A DNA stretch of 64,000 nt from positions 8,090,082-8,154,081 of the forward strand of contig NC_067207.1 in assembly GCF_026262505.1 (NCBI RefSeq), in the 5' to 3' direction. The notes beneath the pieces are model-generated. The model was not told the DNA's origin. It saw only the letters and a list, made by a program, of their open reading frames with translations, and did no database searches. Below are positions 41,304 through 53,279 of the stretch, in pieces (the stretch's first letter is position 1; each line of letters starts with the position of its first letter). The DNA is from Trichomonas vaginalis G3. Taxonomy: Eukaryota > Parabasalia > Trichomonadida > Trichomonadidae. The position numbers and the translations under genes were made by a program.

Positions 41304-44300
41304 ATGCCACGTAAGCTACGTAAGAATATACGTAAGAGGAAGGGAGCATTGAAACATCCAATAGTAAAACTGACACCACAACAACAGTTGCAACAACAAA
41401 TGCTGAATGACCCCACTATGTTGCAACAAATGTCAAGCAACCCTATGCTTTTAAACCGAGTTATTGGTGCACAGAGTGGAGGTTTAAGAGCGGCACTTTT
41501 AGCGAAAATGGCAGGCTATGGTGGAGCTGCAGACGGAACAGCTTATAACCCTCAAAGTCAAATGAATTTGAGTTCACTCAAAAATCAAATAACAGATGTC
41601 AAAAAGTCAAACATAGACATACAGAAACAAATAAGTGAAAACGAAAAGAAACTAGAATATGACAGACACACAAAGAAACTCAATGAGTTAAACGTAGAGA
41701 AAAAGAAGAAAGAAGAACAACTGAAAGAACTAAGTACAGAGGAATATGCGAAAAAAGTGTCAGAAAAAGCAGCAGAAGTAGCAAAAATGGAACAAGATGT
41801 TATAAATTTGAAAAACCATACTACTCAATATAAAGTACTGAAAGATGAAGAAATAAAACAAAAAGCCCTGAAGACATATATGGATAGCGATGAGTATAAA
41901 AAAAAGTTGAAGCAAATGTAAAGGCAGAAAAACTTTTACAGTTGCAAAACCAAACCGTACAGTATGAAAACTTAGCACAAGAAAGTAAAAATAACGACGC
42001 AGCCATGCAAAAGGCAATGAAAAGCGCAGAATATATAAAAGCTAATAATGACTGGTTAGACGCCCAAGCCAACGCTAAAGCAGCCCAACTTATAGGGTCA
42101 ATAAGGACAAAAATACAAGCGGATGAAGACAGTTCAAATGAAGCTTTAACGAATGCTGACTTTAAGAACGCCTTCGAAGCTCTTCATAGTAAGGTGAAAC
42201 TAGTGAACGACTTCTCATCTGGAAAGAAACTGAAGTCTGAAGGTTTCGACAAAGAGTTAAAAGAAGTAGCACAAAATATGACGAAAATAACAGATGCAGC
42301 AACGAGACAGGCAGTTCAAAGTGCCCATGACGCCGTTAGAACAGCTGTTGTGGAAAGTCAAGAAAAAGAGTTACAACAGACCAAAAGAGACCTAGTAAAT
42401 GCTTTCTTAAGAACGAAAAGTCAGGTAGGACATTATGCTGCAGATGGAACATATGTGCCAGCTGGTGGAACTTATATACCAGCTGGTGGAACTTATATAC
42501 TAGCTAGTGGAACTTATATACCACCAAACCCTCCAAGAGAAGCACCTGCACCAGGACTACCTAAAACATTTACATCGTCACATGGACACAGACACAGGCA
42601 TGCACCAAAACCAACACAACAACCAACAGTTCAAAATCCAGCACCACAACAACAACAACAACCAGCACAACAACCACCTCCACAACCAGCACAGCAACCA
42701 ACAGTTCAAAACCCTGCACAACAACCACCTCCACAACCAGCACAGCAACCAACAGTTCAAAACCCTGCACAACAACCACCTCCACAACCAGCACAACAAC
42801 CACAAACAGAGCAAGGACATAAAAGAAGTAGAGAACAAGGAAACCAAGATTTCTTAAAAATGCTTAAGGAAGAATATGGTTACCCAGATACTCTTGACTT
42901 TAGTGACAGATATAAAGAAGCTATTAGAAAGTTCAAGGAAGGAAATACAGACCCGAACCTATTTAGCTTTATGGTTCAGCACCAAATGGGATATAATTTC
43001 AAACCTGGAAAATACAAGCTCGCTAAGGGATATGATTTAATAGCATATCATCCAAATGACATGAACGAATTTACTCCGAGATATTTGGTGTCAGAGCTAA
43101 ATGACAATTCAACTCTCTTCATGAAACGCGTAAAAAATAGAGACGGAACGAAAGAAGAAAGGTTTATGAGTCCGGATGACTTAGATAGGGAACTTTTTAA
43201 AAACGGTCTCGGAATATATGAAATGCCAGCAGATGAGGTACAAGAAACTCAACAGGAAGAAGTTCAGATACAACCAGACATGGAAGAAATAGTTCAGCAA
43301 CAACAGCTAGAAGAGCCTGAAGGAAACGAACAAGTCCCTCCTTTGGAAACTAACCTCACAGAACTAGATGAAGATTTGGAACAGCCGAAAAATCTTGACC
43401 CTCAACAAGAGTATGAGGTGAATATGGAATCTTTCCAAGAGTCTAAAAAAAATTCGGCTGACATAGTAGAAGAATATCGAAAAATGTTTGCCGACATACA
43501 AAAGACTCCAACATCAGATGAAAATATTCAGCATAGAATGGAAGTACTGAAAGATAATGTACGCAAATACAACAATCCTTTTTACTTACGACCATATAAC
43601 GTTCAATCTTTGGCTGAACTCGGTGAAAATAAAAGGTTAAATTTCAACAAAACATATAGAAATGAAACATTGTTTAAAGTTCATTCAGAACCTAACCAAT
43701 ATGGAAACAAACCTACTTTTGTTTCTGCAGACTATGGAACTACAATGAGATGGGGTCATAAAGCTAATCCGGATAGGTGGTTCATAAACTTACAACCACA
43801 ATTCCAAGAAGTTGTAGACGCAATGGAAGTGAATGGTGAACCAGATATAGCTGGTATTTTCAGCGCGGCTTTAATGCCATTGAAAGATATGAAAGATGCA
43901 GATATTTTGAACCAGTATGAAATGAACATGGCTGATGGAAATATAACACCTGACGTTCTAAAACATTTATCTCAAAGAACTACACAGAACCATAGAGATG
44001 GTATATTTGGTGAAGAGTTTAGAAAGACAGTTAGGGAGAGAGAAGGAAGAGAACCTATTGTACATGACCTTGCAAACGAAAGTTTACAAAATGTCATAAA
44101 AACTTACTTTGCAGACAATGAACCGAGAAGGGATGAATATTTAAGAAAACTCAAATGGACAGTACCAAATGAAATGTTAGTATTGAAAAACATGTTCCTT
44201 GACAAAATAAAACCAACTACAGAAATAAATGACGAAAGACTGAAACATTGGGTAAAAGCTTTCCCATTCACAAAAGATATTATTGGTAACATGGAAAGAA

Positions 44301-44734
44301 AACCAGAATGGCTACAAAAACATATATTTGGAAACGAGCTTATTCCATATGGACAAGCTCTGTTTGAAGAGCTTGAACCGGAAACTCAGGAAAGAGTCAT
44401 GCAAACAATACGCGAAGACTCAAATACAAACTATGACAAAATCTTTCTAGGATATAGGTTACCTGAGATGGGCGACCAGAGCCCAAAGGCAAAAAGGACA
44501 TGGGAAATTTACAACATACTAGGTGAACATGAGGCAAAGATGCAACAACTTGAAGCAGAGGGCAAGTTACCAAAAGCGACACCAAAGAAGAAGAGAAGAG
44601 TAGAACAAAGTGAAAGTAGTGAAGAAGTAACTTCATCTAGTGAAAGTAGTGGCAATGAAGGAAAAAGAAGAGTTAAAAACTCAGTCAGGAAGAAAGTAAA
44701 GCTTGGTCCGAGTGGGTTCTATTATGACATATAA
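41304..44734 (+). pseudogene. Large coiled-coil Polinton gene, broken copy (fourth unit)
   Basis: Near-identical to 10990-14421 but the frame is not continuous (about one break); it could be a sequence error. Confidence 0.65.
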
Positions 44735-44766
44735 ATCCAACTATTCTATATTTTTACCCATATGAA

Positions 44767-46374
44767 ATGTACGCCGCTCAGAATATAACGCCAACAGTTT
44801 TGGATGCCATGAATGGAAATGTTTCCGAATGGTATAACGAATGCGACAATGCCATTAGAAGGTCAGAAATAGTTCCTGGAACTTACGAATATACAACTGC
44901 TGTTTCTTATGGAAACGTAGGTGAGTTTGGAGAAGGTTCTTCAACAACAGTAGATATTGCTTGCGACAGGTTTCATATTATTTCTATTGACAACTCTTTC
45001 TTATACGTGGAACAAGACATTGAAATAAAACCTTCTGCCAAGTTGTCTGAAAAGAAAGGTTGCAATGGAATTTTCTATGTCGGATACCAATATGCTCCAG
45101 AAGTTTTCATGGGATATAAGATATATTCTAACTCTGACTTAGTTCAAACAGTAACATGGGCAAACTATGAATGGTTCGCTTTAAGAAACTCAGTACAACC
45201 ACAAGCTAGAGAACAAACAGACCAGTATGCAACTATTGAGAAAATAAGAAGACTTGACCCTAACGTTCCAGGAGTTTATGTTAACCTTTCTGGTTCAGAT
45301 GGAACTGCTGCCACTAAAGTAAAACTGAAACTTAGAGTTCCTTTGTCATCTTTCCTCATCTTCAGGTTTTTAAGATACTTGCCAAACTGGGCAGGAAAAA
45401 TTTCTATCGAACTTACTCCAAGCAAAAATAACTTAGTCATTGCACCAACACAAGACCCATTCACTCTTACAGACGTAAAGGGAACAAATAAAACGTCATT
45501 CGCCGAATTTTGCAAAGACAAAGTTGACTTAGACTTTGGTTTCTCAAACCTCAACACTGAAGTAAACTATTATTTCAATGCTGCTGGAGATGCTTGGGAC
45601 CCAGTTAAGTTCACATGCGAAAAATTTGAATGCAAGAGAATAGAAAGCAGACTTGCAGTCTATATGTTGGACCCAGATATTTCAAATGCTTTAGCTGCCA
45701 AATATATTGCAGTTCCACTTATGTTCCCTATACACCAAATATCTGTCAAAGACTTTGCAGGTGAAGTTGGAAACCAAAGTGCTGACCCAGGTGCAAGAAC
45801 AGATATTGCCTTAACAACTGCAATGAAACATGCAGATACTATGTTTGTTCTTTTCAGACGAACTATAAATGACTATTCTTGTTTCTACAACCCTGGTATT
45901 AAATATCATATAAACATAGATGGCAAATATTATCCAAGAGAAGAATATTCTACAGTTGAGGATATGAGGTCATACAACTTGACATTAGATGCTATGAACT
46001 TTAACAACAACTTCACAACAACCATTAACCCTGAAATGCAAAGTTCTATTATGCCATATGTGAAAGTATGGACCCATACAGGAGGTCAAAAAACTCAATA
46101 TACAAATGGAGACCGTTCAAACTTTTGGCTTGGCATTCCATTTGCTGACTCAGAAGACTTTATGGGTGGTATTTCAACTGTTGGTACAGTTCAAATACAA
46201 TATACTGGTGACAGAGACGGTCCAGATGAATTGAAAGCAAAGAAGTTTACAAAACCAATAGCACTTTTCACGGAAGATGCTCTTTTGAAAATTCGTTCGA
46301 TGAAACCTGCTGGGGCTCCTCAGATTGGCATAACGACAGCTTCCATCGAGCAGATTTTGGCAGCAGGTCAGTAA
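44767..46374 (+). CDS. Polinton major capsid protein (fourth unit)
   Basis: 535 residues, same translation as 166-1773; frame looks whole. Confidence 0.8.
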   Translation: MYAAQNITPTVLDAMNGNVSEWYNECDNAIRRSEIVPGTYEYTTAVSYGNVGEFGEGSSTTVDIACDRFHIISIDNSFLYVEQDIEIKPSAKLSEKKGCNGIFYVGYQYAPEVFMGYKIYSNSDLVQTVTWANYEWFALRNSVQPQAREQTDQYATIEKIRRLDPNVPGVYVNLSGSDGTAATKVKLKLRVPLSSFLIFRFLRYLPNWAGKISIELTPSKNNLVIAPTQDPFTLTDVKGTNKTSFAEFCKDKVDLDFGFSNLNTEVNYYFNAAGDAWDPVKFTCEKFECKRIESRLAVYMLDPDISNALAAKYIAVPLMFPIHQISVKDFAGEVGNQSADPGARTDIALTTAMKHADTMFVLFRRTINDYSCFYNPGIKYHINIDGKYYPREEYSTVEDMRSYNLTLDAMNFNNNFTTTINPEMQSSIMPYVKVWTHTGGQKTQYTNGDRSNFWLGIPFADSEDFMGGISTVGTVQIQYTGDRDGPDELKAKKFTKPIALFTEDALLKIRSMKPAGAPQIGITTASIEQILAAGQ

Positions 46375-46687
46375 GTTGTTCTTGAACTGACTTCTCTCCG
46401 TCAAATATTGACAGTACGCCAGTTTTGACATAATATTGTATTATAAACTTTCCTTTAGAAATATCTGTAAGTTTTGAAGTTATATTTTTGTCTGCTTCAA
46501 GAACTTTCACCATTTCAGTTATACCAACTTTCTTTGCTTTATGAAAATATTTAGGTTCAGCAAAGACTGCTATTCTATAACATTTTCCATTGTTTGTGTA
46601 AAGAACTATTCTGTCAATGTATTTGTATTGTTTGTGTGTGTAAACTTTGTTTTGCTTCAATTCGAAGAGATATCTGAATACGTCCAT
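46268..46687 (-). CDS. 139-aa Polinton-associated protein (fourth unit)
   Basis: Same translation as 1667-2086. Confidence 0.6.
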   Translation of the reverse strand: MDVFRYLFELKQNKVYTHKQYKYIDRIVLYTNNGKCYRIAVFAEPKYFHKAKKVGITEMVKVLEADKNITSKLTDISKGKFIIQYYVKTGVLSIFDGEKSVQEQLTDLLPKSARWKLSLCQSEEPQQVSSNEFSKEHLP

Positions 46688-46705
46688 CTTTTTATTCTAA
46701 GTAAA

Positions 46706-47290
46706 ATGTCATTTCCGAAAAATAGAAGTGTAAGTGTTTCAAAAGGTTTAATGGCGGTGGCAGATGTGAAGTTAAATTCACCAACTCAAACAAACAGTCA
46801 AAGTGTTGTTGTCAATGTCAAAGACAGAGATGTTGAAGTGGGGAAACCATACGAAGACGAAGATGGTATAACAATAGTTCCTGTAAAAGAACAACCAACA
46901 TATCCTGAAGTTAGCAGAGACTTAAGTTCTGTTGCAGATATTCGAAACGACTACCAACAACTGAAAGACAAACTTAAAACTCAGGAGAAGATTTGTCAAG
47001 CTTTAAGTATAATGTTAAACTTGGTCGAACACAACCACCCTGTAAAAGTGAACTCATATGTCATTGCACCTCATGAAGTTTTGAAAGAACTATTGAAACT
47101 TTTGACAGAGGCAGACGATATAAACATCAAAGAAATAGAACCCGACATTAGTTGCTGTGGTGTTTCATATAATGTCATTGACAAGATATACGTTATGAAA
47201 GGAGGTGAAACGTTGAACTTAAAATATAGTTTCCCAGACGTTATAAAAATATTTGACGACCACAACATTTCATTAAAATTTATTTGCTAA
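46706..47290 (+). CDS. 194-aa Polinton-associated protein (fourth unit)
   Basis: As 2105-2686 but one codon longer (one extra His in the EHN-P segment). Confidence 0.65.
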   Translation: MSFPKNRSVSVSKGLMAVADVKLNSPTQTNSQSVVVNVKDRDVEVGKPYEDEDGITIVPVKEQPTYPEVSRDLSSVADIRNDYQQLKDKLKTQEKICQALSIMLNLVEHNHPVKVNSYVIAPHEVLKELLKLLTEADDINIKEIEPDISCCGVSYNVIDKIYVMKGGETLNLKYSFPDVIKIFDDHNISLKFIC

Positions 47291-47294
47291 GTAA

Positions 47295-48101
47295 ATGGCA
47301 GAAGACATAATGGTTTATACTATTACGACTAAAAACCCTGAGTCATATAATTCTATAACAACAAACTTACAAAGTCCTCAAGGACGATATTGTAAACTAA
47401 CCTTAAACACAATGACGACTAAAGCCTGTTTTGCTCTTTTGACACCAGAAGACTTTATTGTTGTGAATGGTAAAAAATACTCCTTTGAAGATACTTACTC
47501 AGATATACCACCAACAGGTTTTGTTGACTTATTTAATACTTTAAGGACGGGTGTAACATGTGCTGCAACTAGAGCAGGTTTCATTATGTTTGGATGTCCG
47601 ACTGAGTTTACTATAAACGATATGAGTTATAATACAAAACTTATATCTGGTTTTTACTACCAACAGTTTCCTATAACAGGAAAAGGTGTCATACAAGGAA
47701 TGTCTGTTCCATTGACTTTAAGCACACCAATCTTATATATTGTTTCAAACTTAGGTTCAAAGTGTTATTCGAATGTCGACAGAAACTATTATGACCAAAA
47801 GATACTTATGCGTATAAACAATACTTTCTCTGCTGGTTTGCCTATTGTTCATTCGAATGCAGAGTTTTCAGCTTTAGTAAACTCAAACACTTTAGCAAAC
47901 ATAAACTTAACCTTAGTTGACGCAAACTTTGTTCCTGTAAAACTTTTATGTCCTATGTATTTGTCAATGACGGCAGAAAGTTTCGAATTGGAAGATGCAA
48001 CTGGTGAAAGTATTGTATTACAAGAACAACTTCAACAACAAATAGCTCAAGAACAACAAATGCAACAAATGGAACAAATGGAACAACAAGCTCAAGAATA
48101 A
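47295..48101 (+). CDS. Candidate Polinton minor capsid protein (fourth unit)
   Basis: 268 residues, same translation as 32307-33113; frame looks whole. Confidence 0.5.
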   Translation: MAEDIMVYTITTKNPESYNSITTNLQSPQGRYCKLTLNTMTTKACFALLTPEDFIVVNGKKYSFEDTYSDIPPTGFVDLFNTLRTGVTCAATRAGFIMFGCPTEFTINDMSYNTKLISGFYYQQFPITGKGVIQGMSVPLTLSTPILYIVSNLGSKCYSNVDRNYYDQKILMRINNTFSAGLPIVHSNAEFSALVNSNTLANINLTLVDANFVPVKLLCPMYLSMTAESFELEDATGESIVLQEQLQQQIAQEQQMQQMEQMEQQAQE

Positions 48102-48131
48102 AAAAATATTTTTTTTTATTTTTATAAAAAA

Positions 48132-50229
48132 ATGTACAGAATAGATGTTTCAGATTTTTATGACTTCCAAGCATTCAGAAATATGTGTCCATTTCGAGAC
48201 TATAACAAAGCAGTCGAGAATTTGAAACGTTTAGTCATTTATGTTGACTCTGCCCCAGAATGTTATGTCATGAAAGAATGGGATGTTGTCTTTAACAAAC
48301 CAAGAGCAACAATAGTGTCTGAACAAGAATGTAGACAGAAACTTAAGAAAATAAAAGTTGTACAAGTTGGAAGGAAGATGTTAGATGCTTGGGATATCTT
48401 ATTGTCAAAGTTAGAAGATTTTTCAGTTCGAGGTATAAAGTTCTATACACCATCTCCAAACTTCTATTCTATCTTCACTGGATATAAATACGAACAAGTA
48501 GAATGGACTTTCAAAGTTAACGCTCCAGAGGATCATAATAAGACAAAGTTACTTGTTGTTGTTGAGTTCGCCGCCAATCATAAATCCAGTTAGGTACCGG
48601 TAATGTTACATATTCTTCCACTCCCACACCAGTTATCGAGAGTTTCAACAACGATGGCAACGAAGTAATTTCAGGCAATTTATACACAGCCAAAATCATA
48701 CTCAAACTTAAATATTACAAAGACATATTATCTCTTTGCAACAGAAAGCAAGCTTCCAGCGCCTCTGTCACTAGCGTCAAAACATCACAAAATGTTAGCA
48801 CTGCAACAGCCGTAGCAAGCACGAACAAGACAGAATGGACTTTCAAAGTTAACGCTCCAGAGGATCATAATAAGACAAAGTTACTTGTTGTTGTTGAGTT
48901 CGCCGCCAATCATACATCCGAGTTAGGTACCGGCAATGTTACATATTCTGACACACTCTCCACACCAGTTATCGATAGAGTTCTTTACAACGATGGCAAC
49001 GAAGTAATTTCAGGCAATTTATACTCAGCCAAAATCATACTCAAAAGTAACTTAACAATTACAAAGACATATTATCTCTTTGCAACAGAAAGCAAGCTTC
49101 CAGCGCCTCTGTCACTAGCGTCAAAACATCACAAAATGTTAGCACTGCAACAGCCGTAGCAAGCACGAACAAGACAGAATGGACTTTCAAAGTTAACGCT
49201 CCAGAGGATCATAATAAGACAAAGTTACTTGTTGTTGTTGAGTTCGCCGCCAATCATACATCCGAGTTAGGTACCGGCAATGTTACATATTCTGACACAC
49301 TCTCCACACCAGTTATCGATAGAGTTCTTTACAACGATGGCAACGAAGTAATTTCAGGCAATTTATACTCAGCCAAAATCATACTCAAAAGTCTTAACAT
49401 TACAAAGACATATTATCTCTTTGCAACAGAAAGCAACGCTTCCAGCGCCTCTGTCACTAGCGTCAAAACATCACAAAATGTTAGCACTGCAACAGCCGTA
49501 GCAAGCACGAACAAGACAGAATGGACTTTCAAAGTTAACGCTCCAGAGGATCATAATAAGACAAAGTTACTTGTTGTTGTTGAGTTCGCCGCCAATCATA
49601 CATCCGAGTTAGGTACCGGCAATGTTACATATTCTCTTGGAAAGTCTCCATATTTATCTGCGCCAACTGTTGTTGCTGAAAATCATACAGGACCATTCAA
49701 GGCCGGTGAATATATTCCAGTTAAAGTTACATTACAACACTTTGAGGCAAAGACAGGAAACTTCCAATATAGATTCTATGCAGATCAGAAATGGATAGAT
49801 CTCCCAGACGACAATGTAACTGAAGTAGAAACCCCATCTGCAATTAAGAAATTACATGCCGACGAAGGCAAAACATATCTACTCAACATTCCAGCTCCAA
49901 AGTATGAAGATATCAAAGAAGATGGGAAAGTTAAACTTCAAATTAGGTTAGCTGGATCCAAAGATCAAGCTCAATCCAATATCATTGAAACAGAGGTTTC
50001 ACTTCAGAAACAACAATACGTTGCACCAAGCCCTGATGATTCCAAGCCAACTCCAACACCTGAAAATAGTGGACTTACTGGTGGACAGAAGGCTGGTATT
50101 GTTATTGGCGTTCTTCTTGCTGTTATCCTTATTATTCTCATCATCTACTTCGTTTTCTGCAGGAAACCATCTAAAGATAAATCATCATCTGATATCCAAG
50201 ATGATTCCGGCTCCGGTGTTAATGTGTAA
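48132..50229 (+). pseudogene. Polinton/surface-protein-like fusion gene, broken copy (4 cassettes)
   Basis: Same layout as 33144-35258 with four blocks; the frame is not continuous (several breaks). The membrane-anchor end is retained. Confidence 0.65.
48501..49635 (+). repeat. 345-bp cassette repeat, four blocks (fourth unit)
   Basis: Conserved blocks start near 48504, 48833, 49177 and 49521; spacing is slightly shorter than 345 in the first interval. Confidence 0.88.
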
Positions 50230-50475
50230 TTTAATTTAATTAAGGATGTCAATTTGGAAGAAAAGTGAGAAAATTCCTAAAATGCTAAAAATGAATTTTC
50301 CAAACGTACTTTTTTATCTCATTTTTTTGATTTTGAAAAAAATTTGGAGAGAAGAACTCTTCGTTTTTGAATTTTGTCACGATGGTTTTAAAGTATAGGG
50401 TGTCCAAAGGTGTGTTTAGCACAAACCTGAATACTGCGAATAGAAATAAACAAGTTACATATATATAAAGTTTAT

Positions 50476-50940
50476 TTAAATATAATCACCATTGGATTCA
50501 ATCACGCGTTCGCAGCGATCGATCCAGGCTTGAAAGACACGCTTTAAATCATCATGAGAAAATTGCTCAAATTGCTCTCTTACAAAATTTTCAAGATCAT
50601 CTGGACTCGCGAATTCGCGTCCTTCAGCTCTCTTTTTTAGCGTGCCGAATAAATAAAAGTCAGAGGGTGCAATATCAGGTGAATAAATTGGGTTTGGAAC
50701 AACTTTGACATTGTTTTCCACCAAGTAATTCATTACCTTATGACTTTTGTGAACTCTTGAATTATCAAAATGAATTGCAAACTTTTGTTTTTGTTGTTTG
50801 GATTTCTCAAACTCATCAGAATTGATAATTTGAGTAAGAACATTGTCAATTAGATACTGAGCATTCATCGTATTAGGTTTTTGAAGAATATCAATTGCGA
50901 TGATGTCATTTACGCCCCAAAAAACCGACAACATCATCAT
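50476..50940 (-). pseudogene. Mariner transposase C-terminal part (fourth unit)
   Basis: Same translation as 5196-5660. Confidence 0.85.
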
Positions 50941-50997
50941 TGGTGTGTCAATTTTTTTCTTCGGGAATGTTTGCGGATTTTTCTCGTAAACGAAAAA

Positions 50998-51865
50998 GGG
51001 GATTTGACGGAGTCAAATCCCCGCTCGCAAAAAGTGGACTTTACATGTCAAATTTTATATGCATGTAATGTCCACTTTTATGAGTTTTAGGAAGGAATTG
51101 GAAGCCATGAGTTACTGACATTTCATCAGTATCTCATAGCCTCCAATTCCTTCTTAAAATGGGAGAAACTTTGTCCGAATAGTTTAACATTCGGACAAAG
51201 TTTCTCCCATTTTAAGAAGGAATTGGAGGGTAAGAGATATACCATATGAATGTATATCTCTTACCCTCCAATTCCTTCTAGAAAGTGTCCAAACTTTGGG
51301 TTAATTGCAAACTATTAACCCAAAGTTTGGACACTTTCAAGTGGAGATGGAAGGCTTTGGGGTATATATTAATACAATATACCTCAAAGCCTTCCATCTC
51401 CACTACAAATGGGAGAAACTTTGTCCGAATAGTTTAACATTCGGACAAAGTTTCTCCCATCTTTCAATGTAATTGCTACCTGTGAGGTACTGACTTGAAG
51501 TCAGTGCTTCACAGGTAGCAATATCCAAAAATTTAAAAACATTTTATCAGTTCGTTAAAGAACTAGAGCCTCCTAGGTACTGAACCAGAATCAGTGCCTA
51601 GGGGACTCTAGTGATCTATATAAATCTGAGAAACTTTGAGGAAATTGTTCGACATTTCCTCAAAGTTTCTCAGCAATTTAGCGAGGAATGTTCGTTATCG
51701 TGTAGATATTTATAATATATACATGATAACAAACATTCCCGCTAAAAGATGTAAAATCTTATAAGAAATGATTGCAAAAGAATAACAAATTGCAACAAAT
51801 TTTATATGAAACTGAACCTTATGAGGTAGTGATTCAAGATCACCGCCTCATAAGATTCAGTTTCA
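50998..51865. other. Hairpin array (fourth unit)
   Basis: I find no difference from the array at 5718-6585 in order, length or stems. Confidence 0.85.
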
Positions 51866-51913
51866 ATCTCAAGTATCTCAAAAGTAAGGCTCTATTTTTT
51901 GCCATGTAAAGTG

Positions 51914-52470
51914 TCACTTTACTGTCAAACCGTTTTTATCGTTTTCGTTTACAACATTTTCATCCTTCGGGATCCATATGATTTTGGCTTCTGTTGCATA
52001 TTGAAACCAAGACTCGTCCCCTGTTACTAAAAAGCGAAACTTCTTGGATTGATACGCACCCAATATAGAGAGGAGCTCTTTCGAAGATTGGACTCTAGAT
52101 TTTTTTTGAACTGAATTAAGGTTGTGCGGAACCCAACGTGTATACGCTAGTTTGTAGTTCAAATAATTGTGCAGATAATAACTGACTGTTGTACGTGGTA
52201 TCTTTGTCATCTCCTCTATCCTTCTAAGTGATGCTCTTGGGTCTTCATCTAGCGCTTGAAGAATTGCTTTGATTTTTCTTTGATCCGGCGATTTTTTGTC
52301 AATTTTTATGATGGGCGCCTTTTTGTTCATGAAGTGATACATCCTAACATGATACGTTACAGTGGAATAGCTAGGAGCATCCATACCGAAGCATTTTACC
52401 AATGTCTCGTAGATTTTTTTACAGTCTTTGCATTTTTTGCAAGAGCGAGGATGTTTTCTTTATGATTCAT
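51914..52470 (-). pseudogene. Mariner transposase N-terminal part (fourth unit)
   Basis: Same as 6634-7190, including the early frame change. Confidence 0.85.
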
Positions 52471-52690
52471 TAAAAAAATGAAAAAAATCCCGCCAAAATT
52501 TCCCGCGAAACCGCCTCTTGTCTCAAAATTCATTTTATATCCCGGCATGGCGCCAAAATACAACATACTCATCATATACATATATTCATATTTTTTATTA
52601 TATATTTATAATCAGCATATATCTCCTTTAATAGTCTCATATAGAGCGCTGTGCTAAACGCACCTTTGGACACCCTATATATTATACACA

Positions 52691-52858
52691 TGTATTGATA
52701 TTACTATTTTTGTATATTTTAAGAGAAAATTATATTCTCCTAAAGTGAAAACAATTTTCCAAATTGCAGCTCCTTCAAAGATTTCTGAAGACTCAACGGT
52801 TAAAATTACAGTTTCTATCACAGATCCAGCTGGTCAAACTGCTACCTCTTTATATTAA
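52691..52858 (+). pseudogene. Ig-like surface gene remnant (fourth unit)
   Basis: Copy of 7411-7578. Confidence 0.4.
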
Positions 52859-53279
52859 TATAATATTTATTTTGATATATTTTTTAGTTTAACTTTTTTT
52901 CTTTGATAAATATTTTATTTTATATTTTAAACCCTTTATTTTTTAATTAAATCATGTCTTGTAAATCAAATTACAACATGGCAAACTTTTGATTCGATAT
53001 ATATAGTTTACGTAACAAGTGATAGCTCCATTAGAAAGCTGAGTTTTGAAAATTACAATACATAGCATATCATTTCCAGACTTTCCCACTTTATTTTTTT
53101 TTTATTTTTTTTTAAAATGTTTCGTAATTTCAGGATGCTTTTCCCCTTTAACTTTGTTAAATGCGTAATTTTTTTCTATCTGACAACTGGCTTGAAAGAT
53201 CATTGAAAATGCGATATAAACAATTTCATTTTTTTTCGACTTTTTTTTATAAATAAAGAAAATAAATATACAAATAAAA
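52859..53279. other. AT-rich spacer (fourth unit)
   Basis: Homologous to 7579-7998; nothing recognisable. Confidence 0.6.

Larger units (their letters stand above)
41225..48500 (+). mobile_element. Partial Maverick/Polinton, fourth unit
   Basis: Same boundaries and parts as the second unit; about one of its genes is broken. Confidence 0.8.
50396..52677 (-). mobile_element. Tvmar1-like mariner with hairpin array (fourth unit)
   Basis: Same ends, TA flanks and length (2282) as the first-unit copy. Confidence 0.9.
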